The translations under genes and the position numbers were made by a program. 64,000 nucleotides of DNA from assembly GCF_020144925.1 (NCBI RefSeq), contig NZ_NSLC01000010.1:62001-126000 (forward strand), given 5' to 3'. Below the pieces are notes generated by a model. That model was not told the origin of the DNA, searched no databases, and saw only the letters and a program-made list of their open reading frames with translations. Positions 55,286 through 63,277 of the stretch are shown piece by piece. This DNA comes from Afifella sp. IM 167 (lineage in GTDB: Bacteria > Pseudomonadota > Alphaproteobacteria > Rhizobiales > Afifellaceae). The number at the start of each line of letters is the position of its first letter. The first letter of the stretch is position 1.

Positions 55286-56182
55286 GTGGCTGAGCTGAGT
55301 TTCAATCGGGACCTTGAAGGCGAGGCCGGCGAAGTCGTCCGCCTTTCGCCGTTCATTCGCAGGGTCCTGGCGCCCAATCCGAGCCCCTTCACCTTCCGGG
55401 GCACCTGCACCTACATCGTCGGCAGCGGCAAGGTCGCCATCATCGATCCCGGCCCGGCCGACGAGGCGCACCTTCGCGCGCTGCGCGATGCCGTCGGGCA
55501 GGAGACGGTCTCGCATATCGTCCTCACCCATACGCACCGCGACCATTTTCCGCTCGCCATTCCGCTCGCCGAGGCGACGGGGGCGCCGATCGTCGGCTGT
55601 CCGAAACCGCGCGCCGTGCTCGCGCCACCGGTCGGTGCAGCGCCCCTGCCGGCCTACGAGCCGGACCGGATTCTCGCCGATGGCGAGCGGCTTGAAGGCG
55701 AGGGTTTCACGCTGACCGCCGTCGCGACCCCCGGCCATGCCTCCAACCACCTCTGCTTCGCGCTCGCCGAGGAACCCGGCACCCTCTTTTCCGGCGATCA
55801 TGTCATGGCATGGTCGACCTCTGTGGTGATCCCGCCCGACGGCGATATGTCGGAGTATCTCGCCTCGCTACGCCTGCTGCTGGAACGCGACGACACGATC
55901 TACTGGCCGGGGCACGGTGGGCCGGTGCGCGAGCCGAAGCGCTTCGTGCGCGCCCTCCTGCAGCATCGGCGCCAGCGCGAGGCCGCCATCCTGAAGGCGC
56001 TCGGCTTGACGCCCCGCTCCATCGACGAGATCGTCTCCGAGATCTATCGGAAGCTTCCCCCGGCGCTCTTCGAGCCGGCAGCGCAGTCGACACTGGCGCA
56101 TCTGCAGGCGCTGGTGCGGCGAGGCGAGGTGTCGGTGGAGGACGGCGAACCGTTGCGGGGTGCCCGCTACCGGCTGAGCTAA
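55286..56182 (+). CDS. MBL-fold metallo-hydrolase (LACTB2-like)
   Basis: A 298-residue metallo-beta-lactamase-fold hydrolase. The zinc motif T-H-T-H-R-D-H (81-87) is intact; further ligands lie in P-G-H-A-S-N-H, S-G-D-H and G-H-G-G-P. The C-terminal winged-helix-like tail (A-L-F-E-P-A-A-Q-S-T-L-A-H) is typical of LACTB2-type proteins, some of which are nucleases and others thioester hydrolases. The start is GTG at 55286, 60 bases after the ThDP gene, so co-transcription is possible. A decayed copy of its C-terminal tail occurs at 60184. Confidence 0.9.
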   Translation: MAELSFNRDLEGEAGEVVRLSPFIRRVLAPNPSPFTFRGTCTYIVGSGKVAIIDPGPADEAHLRALRDAVGQETVSHIVLTHTHRDHFPLAIPLAEATGAPIVGCPKPRAVLAPPVGAAPLPAYEPDRILADGERLEGEGFTLTAVATPGHASNHLCFALAEEPGTLFSGDHVMAWSTSVVIPPDGDMSEYLASLRLLLERDDTIYWPGHGGPVREPKRFVRALLQHRRQREAAILKALGLTPRSIDEIVSEIYRKLPPALFEPAAQSTLAHLQALVRRGEVSVEDGEPLRGARYRLS

Positions 56183-56432
56183 GGCCGAGGCCGCCACCTC
56201 CCGCTAATCGGCAAGCGCCTGGAGGGCGAGGCCGGCCGCAACCCTGCCGAAAAAAGCCACCCGAGATAAAGCACAAAACGGGCGGGCGGACGGCGCGGAG
56301 CAAGGAGATATCTTGAGATCTATCGAAATTACAGAACGGCGAGCGCTCCTTGAGGCGCCCGCGGCGGTCCCTCTCCGATCGTTGGCTTCGTTCTGCTTGC
56401 GGCACTCCGCCCGGCAGGTCTGAGCTTTTGGG

Positions 56433-57950
56433 CTACGTCCGGGCAGGAAGATGCCGGAAGGCCCATTCGTTGTAGCCTTCCGTGCCGCGATACCAGGGGG
56501 TCGCATCATCCGGCGTCTCGCCGTGGTTCCAGCGCGTCGCATGCCCTACGCCAGCCGCTTCCAGGATGAAGAGCCGCCTGCGCCGGTCCTGATGGATGTC
56601 CTGCCAGAGCGCCTGACTGTCCCATTTCTGGCGAGCCTGCCCGGCGAAACGGTTCACGACTTCAGCGTATTCCGGATCGGCCGCCAGGTTCCTGCGCTCG
56701 TCGGGGTCGGCCTCGATCTCGAAGAGCAGCGGCGGGTCGACTTCCGAATGAAGATACTTGAACCGGCCCTGCCGGATCATGAGGATCGGAGCCGGCGTCG
56801 CCTCGGCGAGGTATTCGGCGTAGACCGCCCGATCCTGGGAAAGTTGCGCGTCGTCCAGGTACGGCGTCAGATCGATACCGTCGAGCGGCTCCACCGGGCT
56901 CGTCCAGCCGGCCCCCTCGGCAAGGCCCATGAAGGTGGGCAGAAGATCGACGAGCGAGGCGAGGCCGTTGACGCGCTTCGGCGATTTCCCCGGGGCCGCG
57001 ATGAGCAGAGGCACCCGAACCGATGGCTCGAAGAAGTGCTTCTTGAACCACATGCCGCGCTCGCCGAGCATCTCGCCGTGGTCGGAGGTGAACACAATCG
57101 CCGTGTTCTCGGCAAGGCCCGCCTCTTCCAGCGCGAAGAGCAGCTGACCGAGCTTGTCGTCGATATAGCTGATTGAGCCGTAATAGGCGCGCCGCGCGCG
57201 GCGGATATCCTCGGCCGCGAACTCCACGCCGAGCAGCGCGAAACTTTCCAGAAGCCGCAGCGAATGCGCGTCCTGTTCTTCGGGATCGAGCGCCGCCGTG
57301 CGCGGCATCGGAATCTCGGCGTCTTCGTAAAGCTCCCAGTATTCCGGCCGGCAGAGATAAGGATCGTGCGGATGGGTCCACGACACCTGCAGGAAGAACG
57401 GCCGATCGTCTTCCTCGTCGCGGGCCACTTCGTAAAAATACTGCTGCGCCTCGAAGGTGACGCGGTCATCGTAATCCATCTGGACGGTCCGGCCGGCGAC
57501 ACCCGACACCGTCACGGCCCTTGTATCGTTGGTCTCGCGCTTGGAAAGCCCGCTCTCCCTCGGCACCCAGGAATAGTCCGCCGGATAGACGTCGGGCGTC
57601 AGGCGGCGCTCGAAGCCGTGGAACTGATCGGGGCCGATGAAGTGCATCTTGCCGGAAAGCGCGGTCTTGTAGCCGGCGCGACGCAGATAATGCGCATATG
57701 TCGGCACCGACGCGCGCATATCGGCGGCGTTGTCATAGGCCCCGATGCTGGAGCAGAGCTGCCCGGTCGCCATCGAAAACCGCGACGGCGCGCAGAGAGG
57801 AAAGTTGCAATAGGCGCGCTCGAACACGGCGCCGCGCGCGGCGAGCCGGTCCAGATTGGGCGCATGGCAGATTTTGTCGCCGTAAGCGCGCAGCGACTCC
57901 GCCATGAGCTGGTCGACCTGGACGAAGAGAATGTTGAGTCTGTCGTTCAT
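56433..57950 (-). CDS. betC: Choline-sulfatase
   Basis: A 505-residue sulfatase that releases choline from choline-O-sulfate for glycine-betaine synthesis. The formylglycine site C53 lies in C-A-P-S-R (53-57), the C-x-P-S-R motif matured to the catalytic residue. The N-terminal metal site V-D-Q-L (12-15) has D-Q as in choline sulfatases, and S-D-H-G-E-M-L-G-E-R-G-M-W-F-K-K is a metal/substrate region. The C-terminal tail (W-N-H-G-E-T-P ... R-G-T-E-G-Y-N-E-W) matches the BetC family. It lies downstream of a choline-type binding protein, with a LysR gene divergent from that. Confidence 0.93.
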   Translation of the reverse strand: MNDRLNILFVQVDQLMAESLRAYGDKICHAPNLDRLAARGAVFERAYCNFPLCAPSRFSMATGQLCSSIGAYDNAADMRASVPTYAHYLRRAGYKTALSGKMHFIGPDQFHGFERRLTPDVYPADYSWVPRESGLSKRETNDTRAVTVSGVAGRTVQMDYDDRVTFEAQQYFYEVARDEEDDRPFFLQVSWTHPHDPYLCRPEYWELYEDAEIPMPRTAALDPEEQDAHSLRLLESFALLGVEFAAEDIRRARRAYYGSISYIDDKLGQLLFALEEAGLAENTAIVFTSDHGEMLGERGMWFKKHFFEPSVRVPLLIAAPGKSPKRVNGLASLVDLLPTFMGLAEGAGWTSPVEPLDGIDLTPYLDDAQLSQDRAVYAEYLAEATPAPILMIRQGRFKYLHSEVDPPLLFEIEADPDERRNLAADPEYAEVVNRFAGQARQKWDSQALWQDIHQDRRRRLFILEAAGVGHATRWNHGETPDDATPWYRGTEGYNEWAFRHLPART

Positions 57951-58082
57951 TGGGTTGTCCTTCAGGCCTCCTTGGGCCTGATCCTCGACGGGCGCAGCCT
58001 GCGACGCCACGAAACGAATGTGCGTTGAGGCCACGCCTTTTTGCTCTTGAATGCTCCCGCTCCACCCTGAGGGCGGCCGGCC

Positions 58083-59099
58083 TCAATCGCGCGCCGCCTC
58101 CCGCGCCGCTTCCAGCCATTCGTCAAAGGTCTCGCGGTGGTAGGCGACCCAGGCCCTCGCCTGGTTGAGAAGGTCGGAGTCGCTGTCGGCGCCGTTGTAG
58201 ATCGCGAGCTGTGCCGCGTTCACGTCGTTCAGCGGGATCTTGACGTGCTCGAAGAAGGTCGCGGCGGCCGGATTGTTCTCGTAGAATTCGCGGTTGGCGA
58301 GAATGTAGACGTCGTTCACGGCGAAGCCTGGGTTGAAGCCGTTCTCCTGTTCGGTGTCGGCGTCGGGATCGTTCGGCATCGCGGAAAAGGGCACGCTGAG
58401 CTGCGTCGTATCCTCGCCGGGCACCAGGATGTCGCCGACCCAGTTCGGCGACCATGTGTAGTAGAGGATCGGCTCGCCGTTCCGGTAGCGCGCCACGGTG
58501 TCGGCAATGATGGCGGAATAGCTTCCCTGGTCGTGCTCGACCGTGTCGCGCAGACCGAACGCATCGAGCTGATGCTCGATCACCGCCTCGCAGCCCCAGC
58601 CGGGATTGCAGCCGGCAAGGTTGGCTAGGCCGTCGCCATCGGTGTCGAAGAGGGCGGCGATCTTCGGATCGGTGAGCTGCGCCAGGTTGGTGATGCCGTA
58701 TTTGTCGGCCGTTGCCTTGTCGACGTAATAGCCCTGCCCCGCGTTGCTCGTGATCGGCCCGGCGCGCACCATCGTCTTCTCGCCACCGGCCTTTTCGTAG
58801 AAGGCGTCGTGGAGGGGCTTCCAGTTGTTGGCCGTGTAATCCGCGTCGCCCTGACCGACGGCAAGGTGCAGGACAGGAAAGTCGGCCTCGCGCATCTCGG
58901 CGACCTCGTAGCCAAGCTCCTCAAGTCCCAGGTTGACGACCTGATGCCATAGCCAGGAATTCATCGGCGGCGACTTGATCGGCTGAACGGTCACGCCATT
59001 GCCCGGCATCTCCTGAGCCAAGCCGCTCGATGCCATAAGGACGCCGACCGCGATCGTACCGACACTTGCAAGGGAACGAAGCGCGAGAGGACGAAGCAT
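58083..59099 (-). CDS. Glycine betaine/choline-type ABC substrate-binding protein
   Basis: A 338-residue periplasmic binding protein: signal peptide 1-29 (cleaved after S-G-L-A-Q), then a type II binding fold of the ProX/ChoX group. Aromatic residues typical of quaternary-amine boxes are plentiful (S-W-L-W-H-Q, N-N-W-K-P, Y-T-W-S-P-N-W). No ABC permease or ATPase gene is adjacent, so it must use a transporter encoded elsewhere. Placement between betC and a LysR regulator suggests choline-O-sulfate or choline as ligand; that is inferred from context. Confidence 0.88.
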   Translation of the reverse strand: MLRPLALRSLASVGTIAVGVLMASSGLAQEMPGNGVTVQPIKSPPMNSWLWHQVVNLGLEELGYEVAEMREADFPVLHLAVGQGDADYTANNWKPLHDAFYEKAGGEKTMVRAGPITSNAGQGYYVDKATADKYGITNLAQLTDPKIAALFDTDGDGLANLAGCNPGWGCEAVIEHQLDAFGLRDTVEHDQGSYSAIIADTVARYRNGEPILYYTWSPNWVGDILVPGEDTTQLSVPFSAMPNDPDADTEQENGFNPGFAVNDVYILANREFYENNPAAATFFEHVKIPLNDVNAAQLAIYNGADSDSDLLNQARAWVAYHRETFDEWLEAAREAARD

Positions 59100-59208
59100 G
59101 AAGATCTCTTTGGGTTGTTGTCTGAAAAGCTGTTTGGAACGGATATAGAGGTTGGGCTCCAGCCCCTTCCAGTTGCCAATTGCGTAGCGCTGCGTTAACC
59201 GCTGCTTT

Positions 59209-60147
59209 ATGGCAACAAGCCGAAAATACGCCCATCTCCTCAGACATCTCGTCGTTTTCGAGACGGCATGCCGTACGAAAAACTTCTCGCGAGCCGGCGA
59301 GGTACTGGGCATTTCGCGCGTTGCGGTGAGCCGTCAGATTGCCGAGCTGGAAGCCCATCTCGACACACGCCTCTTCACGCGGGCGCATCGCAGCGTCCAT
59401 CCCACGCGCGCCGGGGTCGAACTGGCCTCATTCGTGGAGCCGGCGCTTGCCTCAATCACGGAGGGGCTGGAAAAAATCCGCCATCCGAAATCTGCGCGCC
59501 GCCTGCGGGTCACGACGACGGCAGCTTTTGCAACGCTCTGGCTGATGCCCCGGCTTGTCGGCTTTTCGGCCGAGCACCCGTCCATCGAGATCGATCTAGC
59601 GGTCTCCGACCGCTATCTGGATCTCGATGCCGACGAGATCGACATTGCGATCCGCTACGGACCGCATGCGCCAACCGGAGCGGTCCCGCTCGCGCGCGAA
59701 ATGATCGTGCCCGTCTGGAGCCCGAGCTACGAGCCGCGCACCCCGCTGACGCGGCCGGAGGACCTGCTTTCAGAGCGCCTGCTTCAACTCAGCGGCCGCT
59801 ACCGGCCGGAAGCGCGATGGGATCACTGGTTCGCAACGCGCGGCCTCGACTTTCCCGGCGCAACGCTCAGCACACAGGTCGACAGCTACATCACCATGCT
59901 GCACGCGGCACTGGAGGGGCAAGGCATCGCGCTCGCGGGCAACCCCTTGATCGACACCCATCTGGCGGAAGGCCGCCTTCTCACCATGCAAGGCGCCGAG
60001 CCGCTTGCGCGCGACATCTACTGGCTCGTCATAGGCAACGCCCACCACGCGGGCGCTTCCGCCTTCGCATCCTGGATCGCGGCCTTCTTCTCGGCGGAGA
60101 ATCCTCTCGCCGCGGCGTCCGTGCACGCCGAAAGCCACCGGGCATAG
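59209..60147 (+). CDS. LysR-family regulator, probably of choline-sulfate use
   Basis: A 312-residue LysR-type regulator with the N-terminal helix-turn-helix at about 20-62 (F-E-T-A-C-R-T-K-N-F-S-R-A-G-E-V-L-G-I ... V-S-R-Q-I-A-E-L-E) and a GcvA-like inducer-binding domain after about residue 95. It is divergent from the choline-type binding-protein gene across a 109-base gap, the classical LysR arrangement. That gap contains GGGCTCCAGCCC (59154-59165) and a near-palindrome at about 59182-59195 that could be operators. Choline-O-sulfate or choline is the likely inducer by context. Confidence 0.9.
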   Translation: MATSRKYAHLLRHLVVFETACRTKNFSRAGEVLGISRVAVSRQIAELEAHLDTRLFTRAHRSVHPTRAGVELASFVEPALASITEGLEKIRHPKSARRLRVTTTAAFATLWLMPRLVGFSAEHPSIEIDLAVSDRYLDLDADEIDIAIRYGPHAPTGAVPLAREMIVPVWSPSYEPRTPLTRPEDLLSERLLQLSGRYRPEARWDHWFATRGLDFPGATLSTQVDSYITMLHAALEGQGIALAGNPLIDTHLAEGRLLTMQGAEPLARDIYWLVIGNAHHAGASAFASWIAAFFSAENPLAAASVHAESHRA

Positions 60148-60183
60148 GAGGGGCGGGCTCCCCTGGGAGCGCCCGCCTTCCTC

Positions 60184-60318
60184 ATGAGCCTCGCGGCGGC
60201 GCTCTTCGAAACGGCGGCGCAATCGACCCTCGCCCACATGATCGACCTCGTCTCCCGGGGCGAGATCGAGAGCGACACGGGAGAGGCGGCGCGCGCCGCT
60301 CGCTGCACGAGGTGCTAG
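60184..60318 (+). pseudogene. Remnant of an MBL-hydrolase C-terminus
   Basis: A 44-codon frame whose product matches the C-terminal tail of the MBL hydrolase at 55286-56182. A-L-F-E-T-A-A-Q-S-T-L-A-H ... L-V-S-R-G-E-I lines up with A-L-F-E-P-A-A-Q-S-T-L-A-H ... L-V-R-R-G-E-V, and both end shortly after a G-E pair. No upstream catalytic domain remains; the frame is closed by the LysR stop just before it. The two copies differ enough to look like an old duplication or the scar of a deleted paralogue rather than a recent copy. Confidence 0.7.
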
Positions 60319-60458
60319 GGGGCGCAACTGCGGCGCGGGCACTCCGCCCTTCCTCGCCGCAGGCGCGAAGCCGCCACAAAAGCTCTGCCGTTTGCGTCAC
60401 CATTCCGCCGCATAGCCCCCTTAGCCGGCTTCCTAGGTTCTGCGTCATCGGAAGACCC

Positions 60459-62051
60459 ATGGCAGAGATTTCCCGCCGCGCCGCGCTTGTCGGCGCGGGC
60501 GCCCTCGCCCTCAGCCCCCTCGGCCGCGGCCCGCTCGCGGCATCCCTGCGCCAGGCGGACGGCGGGATCGTTTACGGTGCGCCGGAGGCGTTTTCCTTCC
60601 ATCGTCTGAAGGAGACGGCGCGAGACCTCGCGCGCCGGCCATGGAAAGCCGCCAGCTCCCCAGCGGATTCGATCCTGCAAGAGATCGACTACGACGCCTA
60701 TTTCCGCATCGTCTTTCGCACCGACCATACGATCTGGGCCGATGGTGACGAGGGCGCCCCGATCCAGTTCTTTCATCTCGGCCGCTATCAACGTGAACCC
60801 GTCTCCATCTCGATCGTACACGACGGCGCCGCCCGCGAGGTTCTCTACCGCCAGGCCTATTTCGACATTCCCGACGGCCACGTCGCCCGCCGCCTCCCGC
60901 AGGATATCGGCTTTGCCGGCTTTCGCGTCATGGGCGAGCAATTGAAATGGGACTGGCTCTCCTTTCTTGGCGCCTCCTATTTCCGCTCTCCGGGCAGCGG
61001 CCGGCAATACGGGCTTTCCGCACGCGGCGTCGCCATCGATACGGGGCTTGCGCGCGGCGAGGAGTTCCCGCGCTTTACGCGCTTCTTCCTTCAAGCCGTT
61101 CCGGGCGAGCGCGGCCGCCTCATCGTTTACGCGCTCCTGGAGGGCCCGAGCCTGACGGGTGCCTATCGCTTCGACTGCACAAGGCCCGGCGGCGTCGTCA
61201 TGGAGACCGCGACGGAACTCTACCCGCGCAAGGCGATCGAGCGGCTCGGCATCGCCCCGCTCACCTCCATGTTCTGGTATTCGCAGAAGGACCGACGCCA
61301 CGCGACCGACTGGCGCCCGGAAATCCACGATTCCGATGGGCTCGCCATCTGGACAGGCAGCGACGAGCGCATCTGGCGCCCGCTCAACAATCCGCCGGCG
61401 ATCATGACCAACAGCTTCGCCGACGAGAACCCGAAGGGCTTCGGTCTTCTCCAGCGCGACCGCAACTTCGACCATTATCAGGACGACAACGTCTTCTATC
61501 ACCGCCGCCCCTCGCTCTGGGTGGAGCCACGGGGTGAATGGGGGCGCGGCGCCGTGCAGCTCGTCGAGATCCCGACCAACGACGAGACCCATGACAACAT
61601 CGTCGCCTACTGGGTGCCGGAGGAACGCCCCCGGCCGGGCCGGGCGATCCGGCTCGCCTACCGGCTCCACTGGAATGCCGGCGAGCCCTATCCGAGCGGC
61701 GCCGGGCGCGTCGTAGACACCTTTCTGGGTGCCGGCGGCATTCCCGGCCAGAACCGTCCGAGGGACGCGCATCAGTTCGTCGTCGACTTCGCCGGCGGCG
61801 AGCTTGCCCGTTTCGCGGCGCAGGACGGCGTGACGCCCGTCGTCAGTGCCTCGCGCGGCCGCATCGGGCGGGCGGGCGCCTATCCTGTCGTCGGCCGGCC
61901 CGGTCTCTTCCGTGCCGCCTTCGAACTTCACGCCGCGGGCCGTGAGCCGGTCGATCTCCGCCTCTATCTGAAGCACGCAGAGGAGGCGCTGACGGAGACC
62001 TGGATCTATCAGTTCTTTGCCGAGGATGACCGGCTCGCAAGCCGGGGCTGA
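60459..62051 (+). CDS. opgD: Tat-exported glucan biosynthesis protein (OpgD/OpgG family)
   Basis: A 530-residue periplasmic protein of the MdoG/OpgD family, acting on the beta-glucan backbone of osmoregulated periplasmic glucans. A twin-arginine signal (S-R-R-A-A-L-V-G-A-G-A-L-A-L-S-P-L) favours OpgD, which is Tat-exported, over Sec-exported OpgG. The substrate-domain core is visible in Y-D-A-Y-F-R-I-V-F, G-A-S-Y-F-R, T-S-M-F-W-Y and D-S-D-G-L-A-I-W-T-G, followed by a C-terminal Ig-like domain after about 410. Length is typical. It appears monocistronic. Confidence 0.92.
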   Translation: MAEISRRAALVGAGALALSPLGRGPLAASLRQADGGIVYGAPEAFSFHRLKETARDLARRPWKAASSPADSILQEIDYDAYFRIVFRTDHTIWADGDEGAPIQFFHLGRYQREPVSISIVHDGAAREVLYRQAYFDIPDGHVARRLPQDIGFAGFRVMGEQLKWDWLSFLGASYFRSPGSGRQYGLSARGVAIDTGLARGEEFPRFTRFFLQAVPGERGRLIVYALLEGPSLTGAYRFDCTRPGGVVMETATELYPRKAIERLGIAPLTSMFWYSQKDRRHATDWRPEIHDSDGLAIWTGSDERIWRPLNNPPAIMTNSFADENPKGFGLLQRDRNFDHYQDDNVFYHRRPSLWVEPRGEWGRGAVQLVEIPTNDETHDNIVAYWVPEERPRPGRAIRLAYRLHWNAGEPYPSGAGRVVDTFLGAGGIPGQNRPRDAHQFVVDFAGGELARFAAQDGVTPVVSASRGRIGRAGAYPVVGRPGLFRAAFELHAAGREPVDLRLYLKHAEEALTETWIYQFFAEDDRLASRG

Positions 62052-62067
62052 CGCGCGGCCGGAACGC

Positions 62068-62253
62068 CTATTCCTGCCAGAACCATTTGGCGCATTCGCG
62101 CCGCCGCTCGGCCTCCTCGATGCCGATATCGGCGAGGCGAAAGGATGGTAGCTCGGCCAGCTGGCGGCGTTCGCGCGACCTTCGGATCCACAGACCAATG
62201 GAGACGACGAGGCCTAGGCGTTTGTGCGTTGCTGTGATGACATGACTGTGCAT
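62068..62253 (-). CDS. DUF1127 family small protein
   Basis: A 61-residue protein whose C-terminal half carries the DUF1127 signature R-R-Q-L-A-E-L-P-S-F-R-L-A-D-I-G-I. Longer members have been tied to phosphate, carbon and RNA regulation in Agrobacterium. It is basic and Arg-rich, ending W-F-W-Q-E. I start at the ATG at 62251-62253, which has a purine run upstream; an ATG at 62272-62274 would add seven residues. It is divergent from a LysR gene, a pairing often seen in rhizobia. Confidence 0.85.
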   Translation of the reverse strand: MHSHVITATHKRLGLVVSIGLWIRRSRERRQLAELPSFRLADIGIEEAERRRECAKWFWQE

Positions 62254-62325
62254 GTCTTTCAAAAACCCCTTCATACGGGGGCATTCAAACGATAAGATCG
62301 CGCGCGTTATGTGCATTTATCTCAC

Positions 62326-63237
62326 ATGAAGCGAAACCTGCCCTCGCTCAATGCTCTGCGCGCTTTCGAGGCGGCGGGCCGCCATGGCCGCATGTCGCTC
62401 GCCGCCGAAGAGCTCTGCGTGACGCACGGCGCCGTCTCTCGCCAGGTGCAGCAATTGGAGGATGCGCTCGGCGTCGCGCTCTTCGAGGGGCCGAAGAATT
62501 CTCCACGCCTGACGGAAGCCGGGCGAAGCCTCCTGCCCGGACTCACAGCCGCCTTCGACCAGCTTGACGCCTCCGTGCGACGCATCGCCGAGACGCGTTC
62601 CAGCGTCCTCGATCTCGCCGCCAGCGGCACCCTGGCGATGCGCTGGCTGATCCCGCGCCTGCACGCCTTTCAGGAGCGCCACCCCGAAGTGGAGGTGCGA
62701 CTGACGGCCTGCGACAGCGACGACCAGTTCGCCCGCATCGACTACGACGTCGCGATCCGCGTCGGCGCGGGCCCCTGGCCGGAGGGAATGGATGTGGGCG
62801 AGCTCTTTGCGGAGCGGACCGGGCCGGTACTGTCGCCTTCCCTCGCCCGGCTCCTGCCGCGCGACATCGCCGGCCTGCCCATGCTGCACACCCGCACGCG
62901 CCCGCACGCCTGGCGCCAGTGGGCGGACGCCTCCGGGCACCGCAATCCGGCAGGCGACATGGAGAAGGCGCCGGCGGCCTCGGTCTATCAGCGCTTCTAC
63001 TACATGCTGGAGGCGGCAACGGCCGGCCTCGGCGTCGCCATCGGGCCCTGGCAGCTCGTCGCCGACGACGTGCGCGCCGGCCGGCTGCTCGCTCCTTTCG
63101 GCTTCGCGCCGAGCGGCAACGCCTATGTCGCCCTCTCGCGCCCGCGCCCACCGGCAAAGGTAAAGCTCCTCCTCGAATGGCTCTTCGAGGAAGCAAGGCG
63201 CTTCGAGGAGGAGACACCGGCGGAAGCCGGCGACTGA
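62326..63237 (+). CDS. LysR-family regulator (GcvA-like)
   Basis: A 303-residue GcvA-type LysR regulator. The helix-turn-helix lies at about 8-62 (L-N-A-L-R-A-F-E-A-A-G-R-H-G-R ... G-A-V-S-R-Q-V-Q-Q-L-E) with an inducer domain after about residue 90 (S-G-T-L-A-M-R-W-L-I-P-R-L). It is divergent from the DUF1127 gene with a 72-base AT-richer gap, so it may control that gene. The ATG at 62326 has no clear ribosome site; a GTG at 62311 is open but equally unsupported, so the message may be leaderless or weakly translated. Confidence 0.9.
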   Translation: MKRNLPSLNALRAFEAAGRHGRMSLAAEELCVTHGAVSRQVQQLEDALGVALFEGPKNSPRLTEAGRSLLPGLTAAFDQLDASVRRIAETRSSVLDLAASGTLAMRWLIPRLHAFQERHPEVEVRLTACDSDDQFARIDYDVAIRVGAGPWPEGMDVGELFAERTGPVLSPSLARLLPRDIAGLPMLHTRTRPHAWRQWADASGHRNPAGDMEKAPAASVYQRFYYMLEAATAGLGVAIGPWQLVADDVRAGRLLAPFGFAPSGNAYVALSRPRPPAKVKLLLEWLFEEARRFEEETPAEAGD

Positions 63238-63277
63238 GCGCCGCCGACCTCCCGTTTCACATGCCGCAGATGCGGCG

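Noticed and set aside
59268-60458. Upstream extension of the opgD frame through the LysR gene
   Set aside because: The opgD product begins with a clear Tat signal at 60459; the extension is an out-of-frame reading of the LysR gene.
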